Below are positions 33,467 to 46,163 of a DNA stretch of 64,000 nucleotides, piece after piece; position 1 is the first letter of the stretch, and each line of letters opens with the position of its first letter. The notes beneath the pieces were generated by a model. It saw only the letters and a list, made by a program, of their open reading frames with translations, was not told the origin of the DNA and made no database searches. The position numbers and the translations under genes were made by a program. Source of the stretch: Pascua guehoae (Eukaryota; Basidiomycota; Tremellomycetes; Trichosporonales; Trichosporonaceae); contig BCJX01000001.1 in NCBI GenBank assembly GCA_001600415.1, forward strand, positions 1 to 64,000. Direction: 5' to 3'.

Positions 33467-35041
33467 GAGAAAAGGTGCATTGTGCATGGATGTGAAGCAG
33501 GCGGTAGAAGGTGTACATGACATGTGGTTTATGCAATTCATTGGTCTCGAACACTAGTGTGCTGAGAACTATTACAACTGAGCCTTAGACGTGTTCGAGC
33601 AACTCCATAGTAGGCTCATGGCTTACCCCTACCTATCCTTCGAGAAGGCAGTAGATGCGCAGACCAGTTCCCACACCGAAAGCCACGGTCCCACATGACT
33701 GTTCCCCTGTCACAATCCATATCGCCCCCCCCCGCCCCCGATCCTGAAGCAAGGGCACGCTGCTGAGTGTGATCTTCAAAGCCGTACCTCTTCCTGCCTC
33801 TGCGTTTGGCCAATGACGCGCGAGGTACGCTAGATCCGCTATTTACCGCAGGCAGCCAAAGGCACGCAGCTCGGTCACAGCCCACTTCTGAACCGAGTTG
33901 CCACCATTCAGCTCGGATCGCAATCACGTGGTGAGTCTTGGCCATAACATTGACCCCACCTCAGCTCCTCCACCGAGGAGCCGCCACAACATCAACTATG
34001 TGCTTCGCCTCGTGCTTGGCTCAGATCCGAAACTTGTACCGTGGCTTGATCCGAGACTGCTCTTGTGATGGTTGGTTTCGCTCTTCTCGCCAATTGTCAC
34101 GTACGTGATGGCTTCTGGCATTACCACCATAATTGGTACGTCTGCCTCAGCCGCGACCCAGGCGACTTCAAGGCTACCATTTGAGACGCTGTACCTCCGC
34201 GGGCCGCCGAGACCCTGTGAGTGAGCCATAGCCGTGTTGAGCCAGTCCCCTACCGAGATCTAACCTATCCCAACTGATGCTGCATGACCTTGAAGCGCAC
34301 AAGCTGAAAAGTATCAAATTCTGCTTGGCGTGGCTGAGCGAGCGCTGACGAGCTTGCTGTTCGAAGTGGCGTCAACTGGCCAATGATCAGGTCCGTGCTG
34401 AGCCACAGGTCGTGTGCCCGTGTTCTGGAGGTGTGATTCGATGGACGTCATGGAGCCATGGACATTATTTTGACATGTGGGCCCTCGTGTCGGTCGTTAC
34501 TCGGCGGGTGTCCAATGAGTTATTCCGGTTGCGTTCGGGGGCGTCCCAGTTTCTGCCATCTGTGCACAGTCGGCAGTCCGTTCATCCTATCTCGGTCCTT
34601 TGCACGGCCTTGCAGGGCTCCGTGACTCTAGCTTCGGCCTCTACCGTGCCAAGTTTGTCCACGAGCGCACAGTGGTGGTGCACCGTGCTTGGCCAAGACT
34701 AGGGTTTGCCGCCATCACACCCTCCAACAACCCGGTCGAGTCGGACTTCATCGCTCCCGGACACCACAAATGCAGGTTTTGCACCAACTGAGTGCAAGCT
34801 TCCAATGGGCCCCAGACGCCGCTCGGTGTTCCAGACGAGGTCTCCATCGTTTAGCAAGTCGAGCACGCCATGGCACAACACCAGTTGCGATGAGCTGGCG
34901 GCTTTCCACAGAGACGCTGCAAAGTTTTGCTTGCCATAAGAGTATGAGAGCACGTCTGGCATTCTCTGATCACCACACGACCATTCACTCCATCACACTC
35001 ACTCGCTACTTCCTGCTTCGCTACCTATACACACCCTCCTT
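33467..35041. other. Intergenic, 1.6 kb, no gene recognised
   Basis: Open frames of up to about 110 codons occur but lack protein-like composition. A short C-rich run lies near 33726. The last 60 bases (CACTCACTCGCTACTTCC) look like the leader of the transporter gene. Confidence 0.45.
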
Positions 35042-37364
35042 ATGTCGGACATTGCCGAGTCCAGCGCGCAGAGCGCCGACGACAAGTCACCTCGCCGCTT
35101 CTTGGGCCTGTCTCCCGGTAAGCCACAACTCCTGCCATGGACGCACAAGTGACGAGAAGTGCTTTTATGTCTGACCTCAGAACGTATCCTCGTGCTCAAG
35201 CTCGATGCGTCGTTGCTCGTCTTCTCTGTTCTTGGTCTTATTTGCCGGTATATTGACCAGACCAACTTGTCCACCGCATGTAAGTGCAAACGGGGAGGCA
35301 ACACGGATTGCATGCTGATGACCAGTCGTGAGCGGAATGAAGTACGTCTGCAGCCGCTCTGCAGGAGAGATCGAAGACTCACCAGTAACTCAGGGAGGAC
35401 CTCAACATGTACGGGCTGCAGTTCAACTACGCCAACACATGCTGGGTGGTGTGAGTGTATGGCAGTGGCACAGGGCTGATAGACAGCGGATATGTCGTCG
35501 GGCAGATTCCGGGGACCATCTTGTTGAATCGCTTCTCGCCTCACTAGTGAGTATTACTCCCCGGGAGACCCACGTGTTTTGCTCCCATGAGGCACCTGCC
35601 GCAGCACCATTGCTTACCGCAGCATCGTATTTATTCTCGAGATGGGCTGGTCTATCATGACGCTCTGCACGACCTGGGTGAAGAATTACCAGCAGCTCGT
35701 GAGCTACATTGTGGCCCATTGCTGTCCTCGTTCTTACCACCTTCCCAGTACTTTATCCGCTTCATGGTCGGTCTCTTCGAATCAGCCTACTACCCAGGTC
35801 TTCGTAGGTATTATCGGCGTGGAGCGGGGGGCGGGGTGGGAGGCGGGCAATTAATCTAACAGCAGACTTTTTGATTGCATCTTGGTACACCAAACGCGAA
35901 CACGGCAAGGTGAGTAGAAACAGGTTCAACGCAGACTGTGTACCTCCACCCTTCGGTCACGCTGACAGTAGCGCGCCTCTCTCTTCCAAGCCGCCTGCGC
36001 AATGGGTACCCTCGTCTCTCAAGTCCTCCAGGGTGGTGTGCACACTAGCCTTAACGGACGCGGAATGGCTGGCTGGCGGTGGATCTTTACGATCGACGCC
36101 GTCATTTCCATCCCGATTGCCATCGGAGCCTTCTTCATGATTCCCGATCTCCCATGGAGCATCAAGCCAAACTGGATGTTCACCGAAGGTGACATTGCCC
36201 TTGCACGCGCCCGCCTGGTCACTGAGGGCCGCCAGGGAACCTCCAAGGGCGGTTTGGGCTTGCAAGCTTTCAAGAAGATGCTCAGCACTTGGCACATTTG
36301 GATGTTTACTTTTGTATACATCATGTTTATCTTCTCGCAGAGTGAGTAAGGGCAGACGAGGCCGTGGAATAATTAGGCCTGAGACTGACGCAACTCTCAG
36401 ACGCCCAGACTGCCATGCCCTTCTGGTTCAAAATGTCTGTTAACCCAAAGTACACCGTGGAGCAGATCAACTAGTGCGTACCCTGGCGTTGCGTGTAGAA
36501 GATATTCGCCATCTGGTCGACATTGGCAGCCACCTACACATACTGACGCTCAGCTACCCGGCTGGCCTGATGGCAATCCAGATCGTATCGACCTTTGCAT
36601 TCGGGTGGATCAGCGACCGGTGGCTTAAAGGAAGCCGATGGGAGATCCTCGTATTCGTCAATCTCTTCCACTGTGTCGTCGTGGCGTGCCTTGCAGGTGT
36701 GCCAGTGTACCAGGACGACCGCACACAGCGATGGGTACGTTCATGGCACCAGCTGACTCATCAACCGTCCCATTGGACGTATGATCCAATCGTTATCAAC
36801 CGAAATCTGGGACGTCACTGACAACAGGTTCTCTACTATCTCTGCGGCATCGTATACTGTGGCGCTGGTCTCTACTACGCCTGTGAGTATGGCTGCTCTT
36901 GAGCATACCACTAGACGTCTGAAGACTAACGGCCAGGGTGCAGCGAGATCATTTCAGAGTCGTCCGAGAAGCGTGGCGTCGTCATGGGAACGTACAACTC
37001 TGTTGCCTGTGAGTAAATGGCCCGCGACTCCGCTGACAATCAGTTGCTTTCAATGCCTGGCTTCCACGTAAGTTCAACCAGTGGCCAAGAGCCACGTTCT
37101 GGGCTTGGGCCCGTTGACTGCATGTGCGCACCAGTGCTGACCAGCCCAGTCATCTTCTTTAAGCAAACCGACATGCCCGCCGTGTTCAAGGGCAATGTTG
37201 CTGTCTCAGTCGCGTCCGGCCTGCAGGTTGTGGGCACCCTCGCTATCCTTTACCTCTGGAATCGCGACAAGCGCCGCGCCGCTGCTGGAAAGGGCTTTGT
37301 TGAGGGGGACATGGAATCAGAGGTCGATGCGGTCCAGCAAGAACAATGGACCAAGGGGGAGTAG
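35042..37364 (+). CDS. MFS transporter, anion:cation symporter family (pantothenate/allantoate type)
   Basis: A many-exon plasma-membrane carrier. Early exons are 35042-35117, 35181-35279, a 16-nt microexon 35326-35341, 35394-35450 and 35487-35546; all junctions keep frame. Family landmarks are RYIDQTNLSTAFVSGMKED (helix 1 to loop), MYGLQFNYANTCWVVGYVVG, IPGTILLNRF, FVGLFE-type FMVGLFESAYYPG, and SWYTKREHGKRASLFQAA. The last is the conserved helix 4/5 region of Liz1/Dal5-like permeases. The second half includes AGLMAIQIVSTFAFGWISDR and a final helix GLQVVGTLAILYLW before an acidic tail. Known members import pantothenate, allantoate, biotin or nicotinate; the substrate is not decidable. Exact 3' exon borders (after about 36342) are less certain, with several 40-60 nt introns. 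Confidence 0.85.
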
Positions 37365-37803
37365 GTGTTGAAGAGAGGGCTTTTATGTTTCTCGGTTTCT
37401 GTCGTGCTCATATACATATGCAATAATTTCATCCTGGCACTTGGCAACCAACCCGCTGGCGGCACTGTGAGCGGTACTGGGAGACATTTCAACACATGTC
37501 ACTCGATCGCATCATACGAGGCGTCCACATGAAGCGCGGGCTGAGACGCTCTGGTTATACGTTTGGTCATCAATGATGCTTTACCAAGATGTGTCGTTAC
37601 ACCGTTTGATCAGAAGCTTGCCCGCATGTTGCCCGCAGATTGTAGGATCGCTTATGGCCGCCTTCGGTCGTTCGGGGTCGGAGCCGGCGTTGTCCGCTCC
37701 ACCAACCCATGTACCCTGACATGGGTGGCCAGGAATGGTGGCCATCACATTCACGACTACTACATACCGGTATACTTGTCACAATCATTCATTCCCCATT
37801 CTC
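37365..37803. other. Promoter region of the Zn2Cys6 regulator
   Basis: A short intergenic space between co-oriented genes. It contains clustered CGG triplets near 37665-37690 but no clear CGG-N11-CCG palindrome. No gene is seen. Confidence 0.4.
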
Positions 37804-39811
37804 ATGTCGAGTGCCGATGATTCGTCCCCACCAACCAAGCAGCCTCGACTGCGCATAGCGCGCGCCTGCGAGAACTGTCGCGCAAGACGGAAAAAGTGCA
37901 AGCCGCCGTATCCATGCCAGGGATGCCGCGATGCGGGTCTTACGGACTGCCTTGTGCGCGACCGCGCCAGGCCGATGCGGTGGGTAGTGACCATGCAATG
38001 GGGGTGCATTTAGAGATTTAGAGGCTGACGATCAGTCGACGGCGCTCGCAGCAGGCGTCTTCTGCACCTATCGAGGGCTCCTCATACCCCCAACGCACCA
38101 AGTTCATTGGCATGATTGACAAAGAGCTCGAGAACCTCTACAAGAGCCAGACTGGTGCGTGCACGTAGGTTTGTGGGCAAGTCTGACGGCAGGTCAAGAC
38201 ATCTCACTTGCGATCGAGGAGCGGCCGACGCACCCACTGTGCGACCTCAGCATGCCGCTCTCTCCGCTGCCACCACCCCCGTCGCCCTCTGCATCTGACG
38301 CTATGCAGATGTTCATCGATCACTTTCTCCCATTCTGCAGCTACATGACTCCGCCTCGGGTTCTGAGCTTGTACGAACGTTATGTCTCGTCACCTTCAAC
38401 ACTATCTCCCGATCAAGTGTCCCTAACACTCTCTTGCCTTGCGCTGGGGTTCGTTCGGCTGCAGGGCTTTGGGGAATACCGCCTACCACTCGTCGTCAGG
38501 GAGGAGGATCGCATGGATGTACCGTACTTTCGACACGCCATCGACGTCCTTGAGAACTGGGGAAGTGCAAGCTTCACCTCGCTTCGTGAGTCCATTGCTA
38601 TGAACTGGACTGATGGCAGATGCGTTGAGTACCCTGTGGTACTATTCCACCCTGGCGTGCACGACAGACGTCAGCCGCATGATTGTGTCGTGGATGATCT
38701 CCCAAGCAAAGGAGCTGGGGATCCACAAGGAGGACGAGGGACTGAGCACGGCCTATTCGCCAGCCGACCGCGCAGACCTCATGTTCATTCAGATCCTTTA
38801 CGCCCACTAGTCAGTATTGTGTGCTCTGAAACGCCTCGAAGGCTAAACTTCAGCTGGGCCACGGCGCTAACGGGCCACCCGCCAATCATTCGACCAGGAG
38901 AGTTTGAGACCATGTCCTTCCGGTCACGGCCCGTGGGAGATGGCGAGATTGTGGTACTCATTCCTCGTCGGTCTTTTGTGGAGCTCCTAGTGGTAAACAC
39001 CCAGCTCATGATCAACCTACACGACTCAAAGCACCCCGCCATGTCGCTTGACTGGATGCTGCAGCTTGAGGAGCGCTGGGACAAATGGTGTTCGACCTAT
39101 GTTGCCGACGGGCGCACTTCTGGTAACATATACACCGACCCATTTATCAGTGTTCTCTGGGACTGGTGCGTTTCTCTGGAGCAGTGCTGATGGGCTTGAA
39201 CCACGGCCGCTGACTGCTAGGGGCCGGATCACACTGCGGACACTGACCCTCCATGACGGCCGGCTGTCCATGAGCTCGCTGGCCGTTCTCGCTCGGGCAG
39301 CCACAAGGATCTTGGAGTGTTACGGTGACATCTACCGACGGCTGGTGTACAATCTCGTCTGGCAGCACCTGAGGCACGTCGTCACATGCGCACACATTGT
39401 CATCATCGCCTACTGGCGTTTCGAGCTCACAAAACCCGAGGCAGAGCACGTTCTTGGTTTGGCAACATGGATGCTCTCACTAATGGAGCCTCGTTGGCGA
39501 CAACAAGCCTCCGAGGGTATCCGGAAGATCACACAAGTTGCTAACGCACTCGGTGGGTCACGTTGTGCACGCGTGCTGACACCATAGGCCTCAACGTGAT
39601 AACATCTTCAACACTGGCCGTACGCCCACCCGAGCCTGGAATGGGCGTCGTCGCACCGTTTACTGGAGATGGCGGCGCCAATGACTTCGCACTTCCCTCT
39701 GGGGTTCTGTTTGAGATGTTTGACCAGTTCAACGGCGGTTCGGGTCTTGGGCCAGCGCCCCAGTCGAGCTGGACAATCGACTCTTTGTTTCTTGGATCAG
39801 ACTATGCGTGA
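37804..39811 (+). CDS. Zn(II)2Cys6 fungal transcription factor
   Basis: The N-terminal DNA-binding zinc cluster is complete: C22-x2-C25-x6-C32-x5-C38-x2-C41-x7-C49, within ACENCRARRKKCKPPYPC. It is preceded by a basic stretch. The spliced protein then has SQQASSAPIEGSSYP and FIGMIDKELENLY. A fungal-specific TF middle homology domain follows (FIDHFLPFCSYMTPP, LYERYVSSP, STLWYYSTLACTTDVSRMIVSWMISQAKELGIH). At least six introns of 35-60 nt are needed, for example near 37980-38035, 38157-38192, 38586-38618 and 38813-38850. It lies in the middle of the metabolic island and is convergent with ornithine aminotransferase. It is the obvious candidate reader of the CGG-N11-CCG sites nearby, which is inference. 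Confidence 0.9.
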
Positions 39812-40262
39812 GGTGTAGGTTGTATACGTACGCAATGATCAGGTTTCCGACTCTACTGATCGTTCCATGGGCCTATTATTGGCGTATGCAGTCTTGCTCA
39901 CGCAGCCATACGTGGACCAGGACCTTACAACTGACACTGTCCGTCTACTTATCCGCCCCCTACAACCCCCCACCACCCCTGCAGAAGGATGGTGTAGATA
40001 TCCATCCCAGCTCCCCGCGGCTACTCTCTCTGGCAAACAGACTGAACACCTCACTGCTTTGTGAGGGAGTCGAAAAATAAGTTTCACTTTGTTGCTTGCG
40101 CGTCCTCGAGATCGCGAGCCAGACCTTTTGGATGATGAAGGATGTGATTGTTCAATGGCAACGACGCATGATACTCTTTCACCAACAATGCATAGCTGGG
40201 GCTACGTTGTGCTCTATTGCCGGCCACATTTCCCATCCCGCGGGCCCAACTAGTGACTCTCC
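39812..40262. other. Convergent intergenic region
   Basis: The 3' flanks of the transcription factor and ornithine aminotransferase genes meet here. No gene or repeat is seen. Confidence 0.45.
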
Positions 40263-41809
40263 TCAGCACCAGGGATGGTCTCGAGCTGCATTGTCAGTGG
40301 TTGCCGAACCAGAGGCACGTACAGTCTCGAGTTCCTCGAGCGACTTGGAAACAATGCTGATCGCCTTCTGAATGTCGTCCTCACTAATAACCAGTGGTGG
40401 CGCGAATCGGATAATAGTGTCGTGTGTGGGCTTCGCCAAGAGTCCATTCTTCTTCATGATGAGACAGAGGTCCCACGCAGTGCGCCCTCGGGGCGTCTTG
40501 TCGTCGTCAATGACGATGCCATTGAAGAGCCCGCGCCCACGAATGGTCTTAATGTAGGGCGACTTCAGCTCACGCAGACCGCGACGGAACACCTCGCCAA
40601 GACGAAGCGACCTTTGCGCAAGGTTGTCACGGACGAGGACATCGAGGGCGGCAGTGGCGACCGCGCATCCGAGGGGGTTGCCGCCGTACGTCGAGCCATG
40701 CTCTCCAGGCTTGATGCAGAGCATGACCTCCTTGCCGGCCAGCACGCAAGACACGGGGTACATGCCACCAGAGAGGGCCTTTCCAAGGATGACCATGTCG
40801 GGTTTGATACCATCCCACTCGTAGCAGAGCATTTTGCCTGTGCGACCAAGGCCGGTCTGGATCTCGTCGCAGACCAACAGGACGTTGTGCTTTTTGCAGA
40901 TCTCAGCAACCTTGGCAAGGTAGCCGTCGTCGGGCACGAAGATCCTGGACGTTAATGATGATCACTACCTCGGTATCTCATGCACCGCCAGAAGACCTAG
41001 ACAAACTCACCCCGCCTCTCCCTGGATCGGCTCCACCAGGAATGCGGCAACATCGTTGCCGTACTTCTCGAGTGCAGCCTCGAGGTCCTCTGGATGATTG
41101 TAGCGGATGACGTTCGAGTCGACAAACGGCCCGACATTCTCAAGGAACGGACCGAATCCTTCCTCGCGGTCCGTCGACATGGAGATGATACCAATCGTGC
41201 GGCCATGAAAGTTGCCCTCCACTGAAAGAACACGTGCCTTCCCTTCTGGGATCTTCTTCACTTCGTACCCCCACTTGCGCGCGAGCTTGATGGCCGTTTC
41301 GACAGCCTCTGCCCCCGTGTTCATGGGCAGCATCATCTCAAAGCCGAACATGTCTGTCACCATTTTGGCAAACGGACCCAGCCCGCTTGAGTAAAACGCG
41401 CGAGACGAAAGTGATAGCTTGGACGCCTGAGTCACAAGCGCGTTCACTGCCGTCAGCACTACCTTGGTATATATGTGACCACCCCATGCCCACGGATATC
41501 CGGATTGCAGTGACCCTGGTTGACAGCTGAGTACGCTGCGAGAAAGTCAAGGTATTCGTTGCCCTCGGGGTCCCAAACATGAGCGCCGTCTCCCCGCTCG
41601 ATGCATCTGCGGGTGAGCTTGAGCTTCCAATATTATGTTCCCACATACACGGGTAGAGGGTGGTAATTGTGGCTACCTGTCAGCATGGGGCGACATCTGT
41701 TCCGGAGGCAATGATGGACGTACGCAGAGTATTCAGTCTCCAAGCTGATGATCTCTTGGGTGGAGAACTTGGTCTGCGCCTTACCGGGAACTGCAGTTGC
41801 AATGGTCAT
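40263..41809 (-). CDS. CAR2: Ornithine aminotransferase
   Basis: A PLP enzyme converting ornithine and 2-oxoglutarate to glutamate-5-semialdehyde and glutamate, the second step of arginine catabolism. Features in order: N-terminal [111 protein letters not shown], the PLP lysine in [33 protein letters not shown] and [13 protein letters not shown]. At least four or five short introns lie in the 5' two-thirds, for instance one joining NPDI to [14 protein letters not shown], and one near 40945-41012. The start at 41809 follows the promoter with a CGG-N11-CCG site about 95-110 bases upstream. No clear mitochondrial leader, as in yeast Car2. Confidence 0.95.
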
Positions 41810-42586
41810 TGTGAAAGATCGAGTAGTATAACGTCTAAACTCGTTGCTCACTCAGTTTTGTATGAAGAGTCCACGGGATGGGATGGGGAGATTAAGTTAA
41901 TGGCGGATGTCGAATATCCGCTTGGCGGAGATCGGGTTGCCAGTGCTGCTAAGCGCTCATGCACGCCGGGTGTCTGCATACGGGTTCCGGACGGTCGTGC
42001 TCCGATGCTCCAGTCGGCAGGAAGGTATTTGTTCAGCAAAAGCCGTCGCCAAGGTCGTTTATGATTGGTGACCATCCTGCTGGTGCCAGACCAAGCCGGG
42101 GCCTATTGGGCACGGTTGTTTCGTCTGGTGACATGTTAGCTTGGATCGGCAATCACCTCAGTGTATTGGTCGGTATGTTGGTAGCGTTGCTTATCGAGGT
42201 GAAGTGAATTTCACGTGGAGTTGTAAATGTGAGGTGTGGCATAGCTTTACAATTTCTGCACGATGGGACACAGGAGGTGCCACGCAAGACCAACAAATTC
42301 ACTGACATTATTTTGATATGGAGTTAGGGAGCTCGTGACCCAGTTCGTTGACCGTAAATGGCATCCAACTATGCTTAACCAAGGCGAAATCAGTGATTTG
42401 ATTTGCGAGAGGTCTTTATCTTGAGAAAGGTAATGATCTTGTTTCGATGTGCTACTTGCCCTGGGTCCCACGAACGCAAACCCCAATAATTCACATAGTG
42501 GTGCAAACTTGCTCGTTCGTAGGCTATGACCGCCTCCAATGCCTCGTCGTCTCATCACGCCAATGAGTCTGTATCTCCTCGCCGTG
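41810..42586. other. Upstream region of ornithine aminotransferase and 3' flank of the permease
   Basis: It contains the 41903-41921 palindrome and a second CGG run (GGCGGAGATCGGG) directly after it. No gene is seen between 41930 and 42586. Confidence 0.45.
41903..41921. promoter_or_regulatory. CGG-N11-CCG palindrome upstream of ornithine aminotransferase
   Basis: The sequence is GCGGATGTCGAATATCCGC, with six-base arms GCGGAT and ATCCGC. CGG is at 41904-41906 and CCG at 41918-41920, eleven bases apart. It lies about 95-110 bases upstream of the ATG. The form suits a Zn2Cys6 homodimer. The core GGATGTYGAATATCC recurs at 44351 and 48061. Confidence 0.7.
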
Positions 42587-44082
42587 CTAGGTAGACTTGT
42601 CCCCACACGAGAACGGTGCAGACATCTGCCCGGATTTGACATGGTTGCGCACCGAGATACAGGCCCCCACCAGACCCGAGATGGCGACCATGGCCGAAAC
42701 AAGAATGATTAACACGTTGAGCCCGTACACGGCGCACGTCCACGGTGTGATGTTCCGTCCGCCCTTGCGGCAAAGCCAGATGTAGATCCAAGACTCGATG
42801 CCGATTGCAAGTGGGATGGAGATGAGCGACCCGAGAATGGAGAGGAGGTCGCTGAAGACGGGGACCGCCTCGGCAATGATGAACGAGATAACTGCGCTGC
42901 CAATCACGCAGCCGCCCCACGCCAGTCGATGGGGGATGGTATTCCGTGCAAAGTGCTTGGAGTTGCGCATGAGGCGCACAAACAGGAACTTGCCGGGGAA
43001 GTGGGTGCAGAGGACAGCCGAGACAATGAGGCCTGGAAGAGCGAGGCCGTAGCAAACCTTCTTCATGAGCGGGCCAGCCGACCCGAGCGCTGGTGAAGCG
43101 ACGTACGCCCCGCAGAAGTGGTAGACAACCGAGCCAACGATAAGGTACGTGACGAGCGTAAAGATTTGGCAAATGGCCAGCGCGCGCGGATAGTCGCGTG
43201 GATTGCGCATCTCTGCGACAATATTGAGAAAGTTGGGTGCGCCGGCAAAGGAGAATACTGCTGCCCCGAGCGCGGCAACGCCGTCAAAGAAAGGGGGCGA
43301 GGCCGCCACGCGGAACCCAGACTCCCATGGGCCATCATTGGGTGCCGCTGCCGGACGGTCCTGTAACCCGACAGCCACAGTCAACGTGATGACCGACGAC
43401 ATGATACCGATGACACCGATCCAACCGATCCACGAGATGCGGTCCAAGGTCTGAATCGAGGCGATGGCGACAACGATGACACAGGCGATGACTACCCATG
43501 CGACGGTACACATGGCATGGTCGCTGAGTGCATTAAACGAGATTGAAATGCCAAGAATGGACGACGATGCGACCGCTGCACCCGCAATCCAGAATAAAAA
43601 GCCACAAACATCGCCGATACCCGGCCCCCACATCAGGGTGCAGATGCTGACATCAGCGTGGGAAGCTTTTTGTTTTGGTGACTTACTCAGGAATAGAGTA
43701 GACCTCTGGGTACGCCAACTTGAATGAGCCCAAGACATAATCGGCCCATGTAGCGGCCGCGGCAACCACTATTAGGAGGATGCAACCCGGCGCGATACCG
43801 AACGTGTGAAGAATGTACGGCTGGGGATCAGCTCTAGCCAGTTTCAAGTCCGTGACTAACAATACCCAACACGCCCAGGCCGACCTGGTACTTTGTCATG
43901 AGAATGGTAGCGCGGATCCATCCCAAGTTGCGGTACTTTGGTCCGTCGTCGTCCAGATCACCCCACAAGTCGCGCGTGGGGGGCGTGTCGTCACCGAGTC
44001 CTTTCTCCTCGATGCTCGAGATTTGGTACAGGGTAGTACCTGCTTCTTTCTCGTCCTTGGACTGGATAGCTGGCGTAGACAT
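42587..44082 (-). CDS. Neutral amino acid permease (AAAP family, Mtr-like), copy 1
   Basis: A multi-helix proton-coupled amino acid importer of the plasma membrane. Starting from MSTPAIQSKDEKEAGTTLYQ, a hydrophilic N-tail leads to the family signature KYRNLGWIRATILMTKYQVG and LGVLGI. Then come ISISFNALSDHAMCTV, RISWIGWIGVIGIMSS, VGLQDRPAAAP, AAVFSFAGAPNFLNIVAEM, RNPRDYPRALAICQ, GAYVASPALGSAGPLMKKV and a last pair of helices ending in CGDKST. Two introns lie in the 5' third (around 43840-43870 and 43620-43690). It is about half identical by eye to the copy at 54769. It is divergent from the amidohydrolase gene, with a shared 504-base promoter. Confidence 0.9.
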
Positions 44083-44350
44083 TGTGGTTAATGATTGTGA
44101 GGGTACAGAGCCCATCCGTTAAATGCTCTGAAGTGCTCTACAAGTTGACCCAAACCCCATGTGTGAGCCATCATTCGGAGTGGCGTTCGCAGACCACGAG
44201 CAGCCCACATCGGCCCCGGCGGCCCCACGGAGGTAAGCGCAAATGTAAACGAACGGAGCAGTGGACCCCATACGATACCCGATAGAAAGGCGGAGAAAGA
44301 GTGGTTGAGATGATTGCAAGTGGGCGGGTTTGTAAGAGTGCTCATGACGA

Positions 44351-44369
44351 GGCGGATGTTGAATATCCA
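44351..44369. promoter_or_regulatory. CGG-N11-CC(A) near-palindrome in a bidirectional promoter
   Basis: GGCGGATGTTGAATATCCA lies between the permease (ATG 44082) and the amidohydrolase (ATG 44587). It matches the ornithine aminotransferase site in 15 of 17 central positions, but the final CCG is CCA. Two further GCGGAT half-sites follow at 44374 and 44387. Confidence 0.6.
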
Positions 44370-44586
44370 GGCCGCGGATGTAAACAGCGGATCATACGGG
44401 TCCCACAGCCATTTTCCAACGACTCCACTCTACCCTCGCATATCGATCGGTTCATCCGCCGACTTTCAGTCACCTAGGAGACCACCATCCGCTTCCTCGC
44501 CGTCTTGTGCTCTTCGGTTATGCCGAGAAAGATATTAACACTCCGCATGACGTTCAGAAGGTGTCTTACCCCCCTGCATTATCACC

Positions 44587-46163
44587 ATGACCACCACTGA
44601 CCTCGACAAGGCGATCCCTTCGCGTCCCACTCTCTTCACCAACGCCAAGCTTGTTGGTCGCCCGGCTGGCAACTACAACGTATTCATCCAAGATGGCGTT
44701 GTCAGGTCGATCACTGAGGATGACACGACCCTGCCCGGCGCCATCGAGACCATTGATATCAAGGGGCAGTGGCTCAGCCCAGTGCGTTCAAGCAGCCTAT
44801 GCTGCATCTTGCTAACGAGCAGAGCCTCATTGATTGGCACACACACTTTACGATGAACGCCATTGCATCGCGCCGCCTGAACCTTTATACGGCGCTGTCG
44901 GCCAAGGAGGTGCTCGAAACCGTGCGCAAAGCGCTCGACAACCCAGAATACGACGAGGGTGGCCGTCTGGTTGGCGTCAATGTTCGTGTTGGCGAATGGA
45001 CGGACTTGCCCGATCTCAACCGGGAAGCCCTCGATGCAATCTCCCACAAGCCTATCGTCCTCATATTCAACGGTTACCACTCGGGGGTGCTCAACACTGC
45101 CGCTCTCGCAATCAACGGCCTTACCCCCCAGCAGTACCCTACTGGTGTGCTCGAGGAGGAGCCCGCGTTCGCCATGTGGGGAAAGCTGCAGGAGACTGCA
45201 CCCACCGACGTGGTTGACCGCTGGGTAGCTGACGAGGCAACCCGAGCTGCCAGTCTCGGTGTGACAGAAATCGTCGACCTCGAGATGGACCACAACATAT
45301 CGGTTTGGCAGCGTCGCGCCAGCAACTCGTTTGACAAGCTCCGCGTCCACGTTGGCTTTTATCAACCCCACATTCACGAGGCGGTCGATGCCGGCCTCAA
45401 GACGGGTGATGCCGTCCCACACACTCGAGAGCTCGTGCGTGCCGGTCCCGTCAAGCTCATCACCGATGGCTCCCTCGGTAGCCAGACGGCCTACTGCTGT
45501 GATCCTTATCCGGGCACGAACAAGCGTGGCTTGTTCGTCTACGAGGAGAAGGAGCTTGCCAACCTCATGGGCCAGGCCACAACCGCGGGACTTCGGCTTG
45601 CCGTGCATGCCATTGGGGACGACGCCATGCGCATTACCCTCAAGTCCTTCAAAGCCGAAGCTGCGGCCGGCCGCAAGGCGCTCCCCGGGTCGACTATCGA
45701 GCACGCCCAGCTCGTCCAACAGTCTGACATCGAGACCTTTGCTGGCCTGGGACTCATCGCGTCTGTGCAGCCCCGACACATGATTGACGACCGTGAACTG
45801 TGCCACAAGTTCTGGCCAGGGCGTGAAGGCCGCACCTTCCCGTTCAAGTGGTTTGTCGAGGCTGGAATCCCTATGAAGATGGGGACAGACTGCCCTGTTA
45901 CCCAGCTCCAACCGTGGGAGGCAATGGCTTGCGCAGTCAGTCGTGCACGCGAGGGACAGGAGCCCTTCTGCCCCGAGCATCTGATCGACATCAAAATCGC
46001 GTACGCAGCGTCGACGCAAAATGGCCGTCTGGACCTCGCTGAAGGCGACCGCGCAGACCTGATCGTCCTCGCCAAGGACCCGCTGCAGCTGGACGCGGCC
46101 GGCCTTCGGTCCATGCAAGTGGAAGGCACCATGCTGGGTGGTAACTGGACATACCGCAAGTAG
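44587..46163 (+). CDS. Metal-dependent amidohydrolase (YtcJ-like, amidohydrolase family 3)
   Basis: Two exons, 44587-44781 and 44823-46163, with a 41-nt intron (GTGCGT...CTAACGAGCAG) in phase 0. The TIM-barrel amidohydrolase motifs are the metal pair HxH in DWHTHFT, the metal-bridging region VKLITDGSLGSQTA, His in LAVHAIGDDAM, His in TIEHAQLV and the catalytic Asp in MGTDCPV. The small beta-sandwich is formed by LFTNAKLV...DIKGQWLSP and the C-terminal DRADLIVLAKDP. Relatives hydrolyse N-formyl, N-acyl or cyclic amides; the substrate is unknown. It shares a divergent promoter containing a CGG-N11 site with the amino acid permease. That suggests cleavage of an imported or external amide into amino acids. 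Confidence 0.88.

Noticed and set aside
37665..37690. Autoregulatory CGG site before the transcription factor
   Set aside because: CGG triplets are present but in direct orientation with no palindrome or shared core.
44673..46118. 481-codon frame antisense to the amidohydrolase
   Set aside because: It mirrors the real gene: codon bias of the coding strand leaves the complement open. No motifs.
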